Source: Pelagicoccus sp. SDUM812005 (GTDB lineage Bacteria > Verrucomicrobiota > Verrucomicrobiia > Opitutales > Opitutaceae). From it: 64,000 nt of DNA. The notes beneath the pieces were generated by a model. It was given only the letters and a program-made list of their open reading frames with translations. It did not search any database and was not told the DNA's origin. Shown piece after piece: positions 1 through 9,130 of the stretch (within the stretch, counting starts at the first letter, position 1; each line of letters opens with the position of its first letter). Both the position numbers and the translations under genes were made by a program. The stretch spans positions 434,001 through 498,000 of the forward strand of contig NZ_JARXIA010000001.1 of assembly GCF_031127875.1 (NCBI RefSeq), written 5' to 3'.

Positions 1-183
1 TTCTTGTTCCTTGATCGCCTCGATAGATTGCTTGATGGCGAAGTTGTTCTCGAGAGCGAACTCGAGGGTGGTTTGCAGCGAGAGGGAGGCGGGAACCTCG
101 GGCGTTTCCTGTGCTGGCAAGGGCGCTAGGGCGGCGACGAGGGCGGCTAGGCTAGCGGTGGCGCGTTTGATTTTTGGATACAC
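1..183 (-). CDS. TolC-like outer-membrane efflux protein, N-terminal part (runs off left edge)
   Basis: Reading the minus strand from a GTG at 183 gives an uninterrupted frame to the window edge. The product begins with a basic stretch and an Ala/Leu-rich segment ending in APLPAQE, which looks like a signal peptide. It continues LQTTLEFALENNFAIKQS, the usual first helix of the outer-membrane efflux protein repeat (TolC/OprM family). It starts 45 nt after the RND pump stop on the same strand, as expected for the third gene of an adaptor-pump-porin operon. In TolC systems this trimer forms the outer-membrane and periplasmic exit duct. The GTG start is chosen because no ATG or other in-frame start lies between it and the upstream in-frame stop. 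About 60 residues are visible, so the family call rests on context and one helix. Confidence 0.75.
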   Translation of the reverse strand, partial: MYPKIKRATASLAALVAALAPLPAQETPEVPASLSLQTTLEFALENNFAIKQSIEAIKEQE

Positions 184-228
184 GGCTTTGAAAGAGTGAA
201 GGGTGAAAGTGTGAAAAGTGAATGGAAG

Positions 229-3200
229 CTAGGCTTCGGCTCCGGGTTCTGGAATGGGATCTTCTTTTCCGTGGTGTTCCTTGGCGATGAGCACGTAGAG
301 AGACGGAACGAAGAAGAGGGTGAAGAGGGTGCCGATGGCCATGCCGCAGACGAGCACTAGGCCGATGGAGTTACGGGCGGCGGCGCCGGCTCCGCTGACG
401 AAGATGAGCATCATGTGGCCGAAGACGGTGGCTGCGGTGGTCATGAGGATCGGACGCAGGCGCACGGCGGCGGCTTCGGAGGCGGCCTTGAGCTTGCTGC
501 GTCCTTGGCGTTGCAGGGAGTTGGCGAATTCGACGATGAGGATCGAGTTTTTGGATACAAGGCCTAGGAGGGTGATGACGCCGACTTGGGAGTAGATATT
601 CCAAGAGGTGGTCCAACCCCAGCTCCAATGCGGATCCCAAGGCCCGCCGGGGGCTCTGAGCGCGGTGAAGAGCAGGGCTCCGAACATGCCCAGTGGCACG
701 GAGCCGAGCAGGATGATGAGCGGGTCGCGGAAGGAATTGAACTGGGCTGCCAGCACGAGGAAGATCAGGATCAGGGCCAGCCCGAGCGAGGGCAGGAAGT
801 TGCTGCCCTCCTTGCGGAGTTGGCGGGACTCGCCCCCGTAGTCGACGTTGTAGTCGAGCGGCAGGGTTTGGCGGGCTTCGTTTTCCAGGAACTTAAGGAC
901 CGAGTCCAAGGGGGCGGCGGGGATGCCGGTGATCTTGACGGCGTTGAGCTGGTTGAAGCGCTTGAGGTCGCGCGGCTCCACGCTGTCCACGATGGTGGCG
1001 AAGGTGGAGAGCGGGACGAGCTGGCCGTTGGCGCCGCGGATTTGGATGTCGTTGAGGTCGTCGGTGGTGAGGCGGCTGGCCCGCTCGACTTGGGAGATGA
1101 CCTTGTAGGAGCGTCCGTCCATGGGAAAGCGGTTGATGTAGTTGCCGCCGATGTTGGCCGCGACGTCGAAACCGACGGTTGCCATATCGAGCCCGAGGGC
1201 GGCGACCTTGTCGCGGTCGAAGACGATGCGGGACTGGGGCTCGTCGATCTTGACGTCCAGTTCCGGAGGGAAGGCGAAGAGTCCGCTGGCGGCGGCCTTG
1301 CCGGCGATCTCTTGGGCGAGAGCGGCGATTTGCTTGGTGTCGGCGGTGGAGGCGATGACCATTTCCACGGGAAAGTTTCCGGCGCCGGGCAGGGCTGCGG
1401 GAAGGATAGGGAAGATGGTAATGCCAGGGATGCCCATCAGCTTGGGCATGAGTTCGTAGCGGATCTGGAAGATATCGCGTTCGCGCTCGTCCCAAGGCTT
1501 GGCGATCATGCCGCCGAACCCGCCGGTGGGAAAGGTAATTTGGAAGGAGTAGTCGTATTCCGGGATGGATTCGAAGGCCTCTTGGGCTTGTTCGGTGAAA
1601 TGCGAGGTGTTTTCGAGGGAGGAGTTGGATGCGGTGCTCACTACTCCGAAAACGATCCCTTGGTCCTCGGTGGGGGCCAGCTGGGTGTTCATCGAGGAAA
1701 GGATGAAGAGGGGGAAGATCGCGAGGGTCACGAGCGTCCAGCCCGTGTAGATGGCGGGGCGGGTGCGCAGGGTGGCGTCGACTAACCGTTGGTACTTGTC
1801 GCGCAGTCCGTCGAAGAAGCGATTGATGAAGCCGGTCATTCCCTTGTCCTCGCCCTTGGCGTTAAGCACCTTGGAGGCTAGCATGGGCGACAGGGTCAGG
1901 GCCACGAAAGCGGATATGAGGATGGCGCCGGCGAGGGTGACGGTGAATTCGCGAAAGAGCGAACCGGTCAGCCCGCCCTGGAAGGCGATGGGCGCGTAGA
2001 CGGCGGCCAAGGTGAGGGTGGTGGCGATGATGGGGCCGATCAGTTCGCGGGCGCCGATGAGGGCGGCATCGAAGGGAGTGCGTCCTTCGCGCAGGTGTCG
2101 CTCCACGTTTTCCACGATGACGATGGCGTCGTCTACCACCAGTCCCACCGAGAGCACGATGGCGAGCAGGGTGATGAGGTTGATGGAGAAGCCGAAGATC
2201 TGCATCAGGAAGACGGCTCCAATGAGGGAAACGGGAATGGCGATGAGCGGTACGAGAACGGAGCGTATGGAGCCGAGGAAGAGGAAGATGACGATGACGA
2301 CCACGAGGAGGGTTTCGCCCAGGGTGGTGACGACCTCGTTGAGGGCGTTGTCGATGTACTTGGTGGCGTCGTAGGCGATTTCCCCGCGGAAGCCGGAGGG
2401 GAATCGCTCGCGCAGGTTTTCCATCTCGGCGCGGATGCGGGCGATGACGTCGAGGGAGTTGGCGGAAGGGAGGGACCAGATGCCCATGAAGACGGCGGCC
2501 TCTCCGTCGAAGCGGACGTTGGTATCGTAGGTTTCGGCGCCGAGCTCGACTTCGGCCACGTCTTGGAGTCGTACGATGGTGGCTCCGTCGTCGCGGATCG
2601 CGAGCTGGCGGAAGCCCTCCTCGGACTCGAGGGCGGTGTTGGTGGAGAGCTTGACCTGGATGTGGTTGCCCTTGGTTTGGCCGACCGCGGCCAGGGTGTT
2701 GTTGGCTGCTAGGGCGGCCCGGACCTCCGAGGCGGAGATGTTGAAGGCGGCCAGCTTTGCGGGATCGAGCCAGATGCGCATGGCGAAGGTGCGGGCTCCG
2801 AGGATGTCGGCCCGCTGCACGCCTTCGACGGCGGTGAGGGCGGGCTGGACGACGCGGACGAGGTAGTCCGTGACTTCGTTTCGCTTCAGGTTCTCCGAGC
2901 GGAAACTCAGGTACATGGAGGCGAATTGGTTGTCGGCGGTCTCGATGTTGATGACCGGGACCTCCGCTTCCGGCGGCAGGTCGGCGCGGGCTTGGTCGAC
3001 CTTGGAGGAGATTTCCGCGAGGGCCTTGGTGGCGTCGGCGTTGAGCTTCAGTCGGGCCGATATGGTAGAGAGGCTTTGCTGGGAGGTGGACTCCAGGTAG
3101 TCGATGGAGTCGGCGGCCGCGATGGCTCGCTCCAGCGGGGCGGTGATGAAGCCGCGCACCAGTTCCGCGTCGGCCCCGATGTAGGGCGTGGTGATGGTGA

Positions 3201-3369
3201 CGATCGCGTTTTCGCTTTTCGGATACTGGCGAACGGTGAACCCTTCGCCGCCCTGGGTAGCGGTGTAGATGGCTTGGCCACCGGCGATGATGACGACCAG
3301 GTTGACGACAATCGCCAAGACCGGCCGGCGGACGAAGAGGTCCGTGAAGGCTTTTTTATGGTAGCTCAT
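229..3369 (-). CDS. RND-family multidrug efflux pump (HAE1 type)
   Basis: A full-length RND inner-membrane proton antiporter of 1046 residues, the normal size for the AcrB/MexF group. The first membrane helix is at about 12-32. A large periplasmic loop follows, then a helix cluster with the hallmark GLVVDDAIVIVENVERH near residue 400, whose Asp pair is the proton-relay position of this family. A second periplasmic loop and a C-terminal helix cluster (LVSKNSILIVEFANSLQ near 930) complete the internal duplication. It exports drugs, detergents or metabolites from the periplasm or inner leaflet through a TolC-type duct. The adaptor gene lies 14 nt upstream and the porin gene 45 nt downstream, so all three parts are co-transcribed. 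Substrate cannot be deduced. Confidence 0.95.
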   Translation of the reverse strand: MSYHKKAFTDLFVRRPVLAIVVNLVVIIAGGQAIYTATQGGEGFTVRQYPKSENAIVTITTPYIGADAELVRGFITAPLERAIAAADSIDYLESTSQQSLSTISARLKLNADATKALAEISSKVDQARADLPPEAEVPVINIETADNQFASMYLSFRSENLKRNEVTDYLVRVVQPALTAVEGVQRADILGARTFAMRIWLDPAKLAAFNISASEVRAALAANNTLAAVGQTKGNHIQVKLSTNTALESEEGFRQLAIRDDGATIVRLQDVAEVELGAETYDTNVRFDGEAAVFMGIWSLPSANSLDVIARIRAEMENLRERFPSGFRGEIAYDATKYIDNALNEVVTTLGETLLVVVIVIFLFLGSIRSVLVPLIAIPVSLIGAVFLMQIFGFSINLITLLAIVLSVGLVVDDAIVIVENVERHLREGRTPFDAALIGARELIGPIIATTLTLAAVYAPIAFQGGLTGSLFREFTVTLAGAILISAFVALTLSPMLASKVLNAKGEDKGMTGFINRFFDGLRDKYQRLVDATLRTRPAIYTGWTLVTLAIFPLFILSSMNTQLAPTEDQGIVFGVVSTASNSSLENTSHFTEQAQEAFESIPEYDYSFQITFPTGGFGGMIAKPWDERERDIFQIRYELMPKLMGIPGITIFPILPAALPGAGNFPVEMVIASTADTKQIAALAQEIAGKAAASGLFAFPPELDVKIDEPQSRIVFDRDKVAALGLDMATVGFDVAANIGGNYINRFPMDGRSYKVISQVERASRLTTDDLNDIQIRGANGQLVPLSTFATIVDSVEPRDLKRFNQLNAVKITGIPAAPLDSVLKFLENEARQTLPLDYNVDYGGESRQLRKEGSNFLPSLGLALILIFLVLAAQFNSFRDPLIILLGSVPLGMFGALLFTALRAPGGPWDPHWSWGWTTSWNIYSQVGVITLLGLVSKNSILIVEFANSLQRQGRSKLKAASEAAAVRLRPILMTTAATVFGHMMLIFVSGAGAAARNSIGLVLVCGMAIGTLFTLFFVPSLYVLIAKEHHGKEDPIPEPGAEA

Positions 3370-3383
3370 GGGAGCGGGGCCGG

Positions 3384-4490
3384 TTAGGCGTTGTCAGGCT
3401 GTGGATTGAGGGAAGGCGTGAGGGCCTTGGAATTGTCGATGACCACGGCGCGGCCGTTGGAGAGCTTGAAGACGCCGGCGGTGGCAACCTCTTCGCCCGG
3501 TTCCAGTCCTTGAGTTACGGATACGAAATCGCCCTTGCTTTTGCCCAGCTTGACGAAGCGCTGCTCGACGGTTTTGCCGGAGCCGTCCGCATTGGATTGG
3601 ATGACGAAAATCGAGTTCCCGTAGGCTTGGTAGTAGATGGCGGTGTTGGGGATGGCCACGACCTCGAGGGGGTCGGGCTGGATGACTTCGACGCTGCCGA
3701 ACATGCCGGGACGGAGTTGGCGGTCGGAGTTTTCGAGGATGGCGCGAACGCGGAAGGTGCGCGTGACGGGGTCGAGCTCGGGGTTGGTCGCCTCGACGGC
3801 GCCGCGAAAGGTTTTGCCGGGGAAGGAGTCGATGGTGACTTCGACGGGATAGTCCTTAGCGGCGGACTGCAGCTGCTTTTGCGGTAGGTTGAAGTCGACG
3901 TAGATGGGGTCGAGCTGTTGGAGCGAGGCGATGGCGACGCCGGGGCTGAGGTATTCGCCGATATCCACCAAACGGATACCGAGGGTGCCGGAGAAGGGGG
4001 CGTGGATGCGCTTCTTGGCGAGCACGGCCTTGATTTGCTCAAGCTGGGCGTTGGCCTCGGAAGCGGTGGCTTCGGCGCGGTCGAACTCCGACTGTGAGAT
4101 GGTGCGGGAGCCGAGCAGCTCGCGGGACCGATTGAGGTTGAGGTTGGCCAGTTGGGCTGAGGCTTCGGCGGAGCGGAGCTGGGCTTGCTCGGTCGAATCG
4201 TCGAGGGCGAGCAGCAGGTCGCCGGCTTGCACTTCCTGGCCGGATTCGAAGAAGATTTTGGATACGGTTCCCGGGACTTCGGAGGAAACCATGACGCCTT
4301 TGGAGGCGCGAAGGGAGCCGGTTGCCTTGACGGTGTTGTCCCAAGTTTGCTCTTGGGCGACGGCCGAGGTGACGACCGAGGGCGGAAACGCCATAGGCGG
4401 CGCCGCTTCGAACTGCTTGGCTTTGACCAAGAAAATCGCTGTGAAGATCAGCCCGAGAAGGCCGAGTACGGTGAGGAATGCTTTTATCAC
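3384..4490 (-). CDS. RND efflux periplasmic adaptor (membrane fusion protein)
   Basis: A 368-residue HlyD/AcrA-family adaptor that bridges the inner-membrane pump and the outer-membrane duct. Visible parts, in order: an N-terminal membrane anchor (about 5-24), the first half of the lipoyl-like barrel (KATGSLRASKGVMVSSEVPG), a coiled-coil hairpin rich in Ala, Glu and Gln (about 95-150), the second lipoyl half (IHAPFSGTLGIRLVDIGEYL), a beta-barrel domain (PGKTFRGAVEATNPELD) and a membrane-proximal domain. The start has no lipobox, so it is probably anchored by the helix rather than lipidated. It is the first gene of the efflux operon. About 110 nt separate it from ccsA upstream, with no obvious strong terminator between them. 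Confidence 0.93.
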   Translation of the reverse strand: MIKAFLTVLGLLGLIFTAIFLVKAKQFEAAPPMAFPPSVVTSAVAQEQTWDNTVKATGSLRASKGVMVSSEVPGTVSKIFFESGQEVQAGDLLLALDDSTEQAQLRSAEASAQLANLNLNRSRELLGSRTISQSEFDRAEATASEANAQLEQIKAVLAKKRIHAPFSGTLGIRLVDIGEYLSPGVAIASLQQLDPIYVDFNLPQKQLQSAAKDYPVEVTIDSFPGKTFRGAVEATNPELDPVTRTFRVRAILENSDRQLRPGMFGSVEVIQPDPLEVVAIPNTAIYYQAYGNSIFVIQSNADGSGKTVEQRFVKLGKSKGDFVSVTQGLEPGEEVATAGVFKLSNGRAVVIDNSKALTPSLNPQPDNA

Positions 4491-4601
4491 GTTTAGAGAG
4501 GAGCAGGTTCGTTGTTCTCGGTGTGCTACGAAAAAGCCTACCGCGCGCTTGCGACTCCCTTGTGATTAAAACCGATTAAGTTGAAAGCTTTTTCTAGGTA
4601 T

Positions 4602-5387
4602 TTATCGGGTGTAGGTATGAACGCTTTGGTCGGCGATGGGGAGGTGGTTGAGGCCGAACCAGCAGAGAAGGAGCACGATCCAGGCGGCTCCGAGGAAGAG
4701 GAAGGCGCCGCGAGCCTGCAGGGGATGTTGCAAGCGGAAGTGCAGGTAGCCGAGGTAACCGAGCCAAGTGAGCAGGGCCCAGGTCTCCTTGGGATCCCAA
4801 GCCCAGTAGTGGCCCCAGGCTTCCTTGGCCCAAACGGCGCCGATGCAAAGGCCGAGCGTTAGGAAGGCGAATCCGATTTGAACGGAGCGGTCGGCGAATT
4901 CGAGGGATTGCTTTGATTTGTTGCTGAGGGGGGCGGCTCGCCAGCCGCGGATACTGGCGGCGAAAGCGGCGGAGAGGAAGGCGTAGGCGAGCAGGTACGC
5001 GAGGACGTGGGGAACGAAGAGAACGCTGCGTAGCGCGGGCATGAGGGTGCGGTCCCAGCTCTCGGGATGGGCGAGGTTGATGCCGAGAAAGAGGCCGGCC
5101 AAGGGGATGGCGTAGTAGAGCGGCCATGTCATTTTCCAGCGGATACAGATGCAGCCGGCCGCGATGGGGAGGAGGAAGGCGTACCAAAGGCGCGTTTCGC
5201 CAAGGGTGCGCAGGGGAGGGCGGTCGAGGGTGATCCAAATGGCGAGGAGGATGCCGCCGAGAGCGAGGGTGCCGAGGGTGAGGAGAGAGATGCCGAGGGC
5301 TCGTTTCTTAGGGAAGAGAGTGAGCCCGGCGCTCCAAAGGAGCAGGGCCAGGGCAGCGGCGTAGGGAAAGGTTTGGATTAGGTTCAT
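4602..5387 (-). CDS. ccsA: CcsA-type cytochrome c biogenesis (heme handling) protein
   Basis: A polytopic membrane protein of 261 residues with the tryptophan-rich signature WGHYWAWDPKETWALLTW, the WWD-type motif of CcsA/CcmC heme-handling proteins that present heme on the periplasmic face. With ResB it forms a system II cytochrome c synthase that attaches heme to CxxCH motifs. Its ATG overlaps the resB stop by 4 nt (ATGA), indicating translational coupling. Together with upstream nrfHA this is a self-contained nitrite-ammonification and heme-attachment unit. NrfA needs an unusual CxxCK heme site, so a dedicated synthase here may serve that site; this is inference from position. Confidence 0.9.
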   Translation of the reverse strand: MNLIQTFPYAAALALLLWSAGLTLFPKKRALGISLLTLGTLALGGILLAIWITLDRPPLRTLGETRLWYAFLLPIAAGCICIRWKMTWPLYYAIPLAGLFLGINLAHPESWDRTLMPALRSVLFVPHVLAYLLAYAFLSAAFAASIRGWRAAPLSNKSKQSLEFADRSVQIGFAFLTLGLCIGAVWAKEAWGHYWAWDPKETWALLTWLGYLGYLHFRLQHPLQARGAFLFLGAAWIVLLLCWFGLNHLPIADQSVHTYTR

Positions 5388-6667
5388 TTTTCTTGATCCG
5401 GCGCGGCCGTCGCGGGCTGAAGCTCGGCGCTACGAGGGGCGACGGCGATGCGGTCGAGCAGGTGCATGATGGCGCCGAGAGCGAGCAGGGCGATGCCGGT
5501 GTAGACGACGGGTATCCAAGGATCCCTTACGGCCTCGAGCACGCTCCAGCGGGAGGCCTTGCCGGCGGTTTCGTCGTAGGAGAGCTGGTTGAGTTCCCAG
5601 CCGTCGACCTTGACGGGCTTGTTGACTTCGACCCGGACGGGATAAGGGGGCTCGCCTTTTTTGAGGATGGTGATCTCGGAGGCGAATCGTTTAGGGCGGG
5701 GGAGGGCCATTGCGAAGCGGAAGCCGCTGTCGCCGGCTAGGATGGTTCGGGTGGGGACTTGGTCGTTTCCGCAGGTGGTCCAGCCTGTGATGGCGCTACC
5801 GCTCGCCAGGTGGGTGGCGCGAAGCTGGGCGGCGGGCGGCGCGTAGGGCGAGTCGGAGGCTTGGTAGCCGTCTCCGTGCGGCAGGGCTCCTTCGAAGCTT
5901 TGCAGGACTTCTATTTGCCAGCCGCGGATTTGGGCGAGGTTTCCTTGGTCGAGGTCGATGAGGGGTTCGCCTTTTTGCCAGACGATTTCCTTTTCGTCCG
6001 GATCGACGAGCGTGAGCTGGGTAGTGAAAAATTCGATACTGAAGTCGGAGAGCAGGACGCCGAAGGGGAGGTAGCGGGTTTGCGAGCCGTCGCTGCTGCT
6101 GACTTCAGCGGTGGCGTTGCCTTCGGAGACGATAAGCTCCCAGCGTTCGAGGTCGCTGGACGAGAGCAGTCCGGCGGCGATGAGCAGCCACATGCCGCCG
6201 TGGCTGACGTAGAACTTGAGGCGAGCTTTCTTGAGCTTGGTGAGGCGCCCGGCGGTGGCGAGTCCGAGGTTGAGCAGGAAGAGGATGAGGGCTGCGTTGA
6301 AAGGGAGAGAGGTGATGGGGTTGGCGAGGCCGAGCAAGCGGAGGATCTCGGGGAGCTGGGTACCGTCGCTGGCGGGGAGGGTGCCGGCTACCAGGACCCA
6401 GAGGAAGAAGTGGGCGATGACGCAGAGGGCGAAGGGGAGTCCGCCCAGCAGGAGCGTGGGGGCGAAGCGTTGTCCCTTGAGGCCGATGAAGAAGAGCCAG
6501 AGGGCGACGAGCCCTAGCAGGATGGCATTGGTGGGCCAGGGAGGAGCGATGAGTGGCTTGCCGTCTTGGAAAATGGATACGGCACAGGCGAGCAGGCTGG
6601 TGCCTAGGCAGATGAGGCCGCCGATCTTGTATTCGGATTTTGGGGGCTGAAGGGAGTTATCCTGCAT
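5384..6667 (-). CDS. resB: ResB-like cytochrome c biogenesis protein
   Basis: Membrane protein of about 427 residues, partner of CcsA in system II cytochrome c maturation. There are several hydrophobic helices in the first 190 residues, then a large extracytoplasmic domain, then a last helix (IPVVYTGIALLALGAIMHLL), the layout of ResB/Ccs1. I place the start at the ATG at 6667 because GGAG lies 9 nt upstream; an in-frame GTG eight codons earlier (6691) is the alternative. The C-terminal tail PRSAELQPATAAPDQEK is low-complexity and is encoded by a copy of the dispersed repeat at 5401-5435, so the original C-terminus was probably shorter. A stem-loop separates the gene from nrfA. Confidence 0.85.
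   Translation of the reverse strand: MQDNSLQPPKSEYKIGGLICLGTSLLACAVSIFQDGKPLIAPPWPTNAILLGLVALWLFFIGLKGQRFAPTLLLGGLPFALCVIAHFFLWVLVAGTLPASDGTQLPEILRLLGLANPITSLPFNAALILFLLNLGLATAGRLTKLKKARLKFYVSHGGMWLLIAAGLLSSSDLERWELIVSEGNATAEVSSSDGSQTRYLPFGVLLSDFSIEFFTTQLTLVDPDEKEIVWQKGEPLIDLDQGNLAQIRGWQIEVLQSFEGALPHGDGYQASDSPYAPPAAQLRATHLASGSAITGWTTCGNDQVPTRTILAGDSGFRFAMALPRPKRFASEITILKKGEPPYPVRVEVNKPVKVDGWELNQLSYDETAGKASRWSVLEAVRDPWIPVVYTGIALLALGAIMHLLDRIAVAPRSAELQPATAAPDQEK
5401..5435 (-). repeat. REP-like repeat copy inside the 3' end of resB
   Basis: Matches the right half of the dispersed repeat (CGCGGGCTGAAGCTCGGCGCTAC on the plus strand with small changes from the other copies). It lies within resB coding sequence and encodes its final residues RSAELQPATAA. 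The strand given is the coding strand of the host gene. Confidence 0.7.
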
Positions 6668-6730
6668 TTGAGATTGCTCCAAGAGGAGCACGAAGGAATT
6701 GGGGGGTAAACCGAGTTTTTGAAAGCTGTA

Positions 6731-6767
6731 ATTCGAAAAGGGCCGTTCGCTGTTTCGCGAACGGCCC
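6731..6767 (-). terminator. Rho-independent terminator or attenuator after nrfA
   Basis: Arms GGGCCGTTCGC (6740-6750) and GCGAACGGCCC (6757-6767) form a perfect 11-bp stem with a 6-nt loop, followed on the minus strand by TTTTCGAAT. It sits between nrfA and resB and probably reduces read-through into resB-ccsA, giving structural genes more transcript than the assembly genes. Confidence 0.75.
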
Positions 6768-6793
6768 GGAGCTTTGGATTGAAAGGGGCTATT

Positions 6794-8296
6794 CTAGTAG
6801 ATGCTTTTCTTGGTGGAGACGTTGTCTGGCAGGCCCATGGCTTCTTGGCGGGCGGCGGCTTTCTTGTCCCATTCGGGGAAAAGCTCCTCGCGGTGCTTGG
6901 CTTTGGTGGCTTCGAGTTCCTCTGGATCGAGGCCGATGTAGCGTTGGGCTTTCTCCTTGGTGGAGATGTCTGGCATGGCGATCTCTTCGGTGATGCCATG
7001 CTTCCAGAGGACGCGGGCGATTTCCTGTCGGGCGGCTCCGGCTTTTTCGATGGCGGTGCCGAGGACTTGCAAGGCGGTGTTGGGCGCGTGGAAGCCGGCT
7101 CCGTTGGCGGCGGCTACCCAGTCCCAGCGCCATTGGGCGTGACGGATATGGATGAGGGAAGTCTTCATCTCCTCCTCGGTGGCCCCGGCGTCCCAAGCGG
7201 CTTTGGCTTCGATGTGGGCTTTGGCGAGGAGGCCTTCGACGATGCCGCGCAGCTCCATGACCTTGTTCTGGCGTGAGTAGACGTCGCCCATGAGGGTGGC
7301 TTCGGACTCGCGGTGGCAAACTTGGCAGGAATTGGCGATGTTGTTGAGGGGGCTTTGTACGTGGTGGTCGGTGAACTTGGCTCCGCCCTCGTTCTTGTAG
7401 GGCATGTGGCAGTCGGAGCAGGAGACGCCGCGCTGGCCGTGCACGCCGGTCATGTAGAGCTCGTAGTCGGGGTGCTGGGCCTTGAGCATGGGAGCCCGGG
7501 AGAGTTTGTGGGTCCAGTCGGAGAATCCGAGCTCGTCGTAGTAGGCTTCCATGGCTTCGGCGGAGAAACCTTTGTCCCAAGGGAACTTGAGGTATTTGGC
7601 GGGCTCTTTCTGGAAGTAGTACTCGACGTGGCACTGGGCGCAGACGAGGGAGCGCATTTCCTGGTGGGTGGCCTCGTTGATGTCGTCGCCGCGGGCCTTG
7701 AAGGCTTCGGCGAGAGCGGGGCGGGAGATGCGTAGGTTCATGTTCTTGGGGTCGTGGCAGTCCTGGCAACCGATGGCGTTGACGATTTGGTCGCCGCGGT
7801 CGAACCAAGTGGCGTCGTAGTATTCGGCGACGCCGAGTTCGTTCATGACTCGGGGGACGTCCGGGCTTTTGCAGGTCCAGCAAGTGGCGGGCATGCCGGC
7901 GTTGGTGCGGTAGGTTTCGCGGATGTCCTCCACGGCGTAGGCGTGGCCGCGGCCTTGCTCGTAGGCTTTGGAGAATCCGTATCCAGCCCACAATACGACG
8001 AGATTGGGAAACTCTTCGAGGTAGTCGGTCTTGGCGGAGCCGCCGTGGGCGGACTTGAAGTCGGTTTCGGCGGTTTTCTTCCAGGTTTCGTACTCGCGTG
8101 GGAAGTTGGCTCCCCAGACTTCGTTGCGCGGTTCCCACTCGCCGATGGGGTTGGTCATCTTGGCTTGCTTGGCCTCGCCTCTACGCTCCATGACGGTGGT
8201 TATGAGGAAGCCGACGATGGCGACGCCTACGAGGGTGGAGAGGAAGAGGATCCAGCCCATGCTGGAACTGCCGGATTTCTTATTTTGCTGGTTCAT
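6794..8296 (-). CDS. nrfA: Cytochrome c nitrite reductase, catalytic subunit NrfA
   Basis: A 500-residue pentaheme ammonia-forming nitrite reductase that reduces nitrite to ammonium with six electrons in the periplasm. Five heme sites are visible. CWTCK at 139-143 is the NrfA-specific catalytic heme with Lys as axial ligand; CQDCH (177-181), CAQCH (219-223), CSDCH (293-297) and CQVCH (324-328) are ordinary sites. Residues following the third site (VEYYF) and the stretch YELYMTGVHGQRGVSC resemble the family active-site and calcium regions. An uncleaved hydrophobic segment (about 14-34) may anchor or export it. It overlaps nrfH by 17 nt, so the subunits are translationally linked. The length agrees with known NrfA proteins and no key residue is missing. 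Confidence 0.97.
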   Translation of the reverse strand: MNQQNKKSGSSSMGWILFLSTLVGVAIVGFLITTVMERRGEAKQAKMTNPIGEWEPRNEVWGANFPREYETWKKTAETDFKSAHGGSAKTDYLEEFPNLVVLWAGYGFSKAYEQGRGHAYAVEDIRETYRTNAGMPATCWTCKSPDVPRVMNELGVAEYYDATWFDRGDQIVNAIGCQDCHDPKNMNLRISRPALAEAFKARGDDINEATHQEMRSLVCAQCHVEYYFQKEPAKYLKFPWDKGFSAEAMEAYYDELGFSDWTHKLSRAPMLKAQHPDYELYMTGVHGQRGVSCSDCHMPYKNEGGAKFTDHHVQSPLNNIANSCQVCHRESEATLMGDVYSRQNKVMELRGIVEGLLAKAHIEAKAAWDAGATEEEMKTSLIHIRHAQWRWDWVAAANGAGFHAPNTALQVLGTAIEKAGAARQEIARVLWKHGITEEIAMPDISTKEKAQRYIGLDPEELEATKAKHREELFPEWDKKAAARQEAMGLPDNVSTKKSIY

Positions 8297-8924
8297 TTTC
8301 GGAAGGGGTTGGCTTTGAAAGTTTTCCTTGTAGCCAGTCTGGCATTACGGAATCGAGGTCGGGCGTGCGGGCCCATTCTGCGGAGGAGAGGCTGTTGACC
8401 TTGCCGTGCGGCGTTTCGCGGTGGCAGTCCCAGCAGAGCTTGCCCTGGCCTTGTTCGGCTTGCTGGAGGCTGACGGCCAAGTGAATGCCTTCGTCGAGCA
8501 GGTGCTCGTGGCAGCGGATGCAGTTTTGCTGGATGACGCCCATGCCCGGTTCGTGCACCTTGATGACTTGGGGCTCCATGTGGAAGGTGAACATGAAGGC
8601 GTGGCGAGCTCCGTCCTTGGCCTTGAAGTAGTACTTGTTGACGACGTTGTCGTGAGGGACGTGGCAGTCGTTGCAGTTGGCGACGCGGGCATGGCTGCCG
8701 CGCTCCCAGGTGGCGAACTGGGGCGTCATGATGTGGCAGTTGACGCAGGCGGCGGGATCGTCGGAGAGGTAGGAGGTGGCGTTGGAGACGCGCAGGAGCA
8801 CGATGCCCAATCCGAAGAGGGTGCCGAGGGCGAGGATCAGGGGCAGCCTCCATCGGGGAGGGCAGAACCGCGCCAAGGAACGCTTAGGGGCGGGAGAAGG
8901 GGATGAGGGAGGAGCGGGTTGCAT
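8280..8924 (-). CDS. nrfH: NrfH, tetraheme quinol dehydrogenase subunit of nitrite reductase
   Basis: A 214-residue NapC/NirT-family membrane cytochrome that takes electrons from menaquinol and passes them to NrfA. It has one N-terminal membrane helix (about 27-45) and four heme sites: CVNCH (60-64), CNDCH (84-88), CIRCH (135-139) and CWDCH (164-168). Met66 in CVNCHIM matches the unusual Met ligand of NrfH heme 1. It is first in the minus-strand nrfHA-resB-ccsA operon. The C-terminal tail after residue 175 is somewhat longer than in well-known NrfH proteins. The upstream gap (8925-9130) is shared with a divergent AraC gene; I found only a half-match to an FNR box there. Confidence 0.95.
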   Translation of the reverse strand: MQPAPPSSPSPAPKRSLARFCPPRWRLPLILALGTLFGLGIVLLRVSNATSYLSDDPAACVNCHIMTPQFATWERGSHARVANCNDCHVPHDNVVNKYYFKAKDGARHAFMFTFHMEPQVIKVHEPGMGVIQQNCIRCHEHLLDEGIHLAVSLQQAEQGQGKLCWDCHRETPHGKVNSLSSAEWARTPDLDSVMPDWLQGKLSKPTPSENEPAK

Positions 8925-9130
8925 GGCTCTTAGCCGGGAGTCGATGTCGCTGGAGTTGCGGTAATTGGGTAGAAGAGCGGTGGCGAATAATCAAGAATAA
9001 AATACCAATTACTCTTTGTTGAATCGATCGGCTCGAGTGGATCTTCAGGTTGTATTGCAAAACTCGCTCACCTAGGCATTGATGGATTCCAAGTAACGGG
9101 ACTCCTTCTCGAATCCTTTCAGCACTATAC

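Noticed and set aside
586-1785. Long plus-strand frame of 399 codons inside the RND pump gene
   Set aside because: It is antisense to a full-length RND gene, Gly/Glu-rich and without domains; such frames arise from the G+C-rich third positions.
6789-8138. Minus-strand frame of 449 codons overlapping nrfA
   Set aside because: Arg/Pro-rich shifted frame of nrfA with no motif; NrfA has all five heme sites.
8925-9130. FNR box upstream of nrfH
   Set aside because: Only one half-site (TTGAT on the minus strand) is present; the other half is not conserved.
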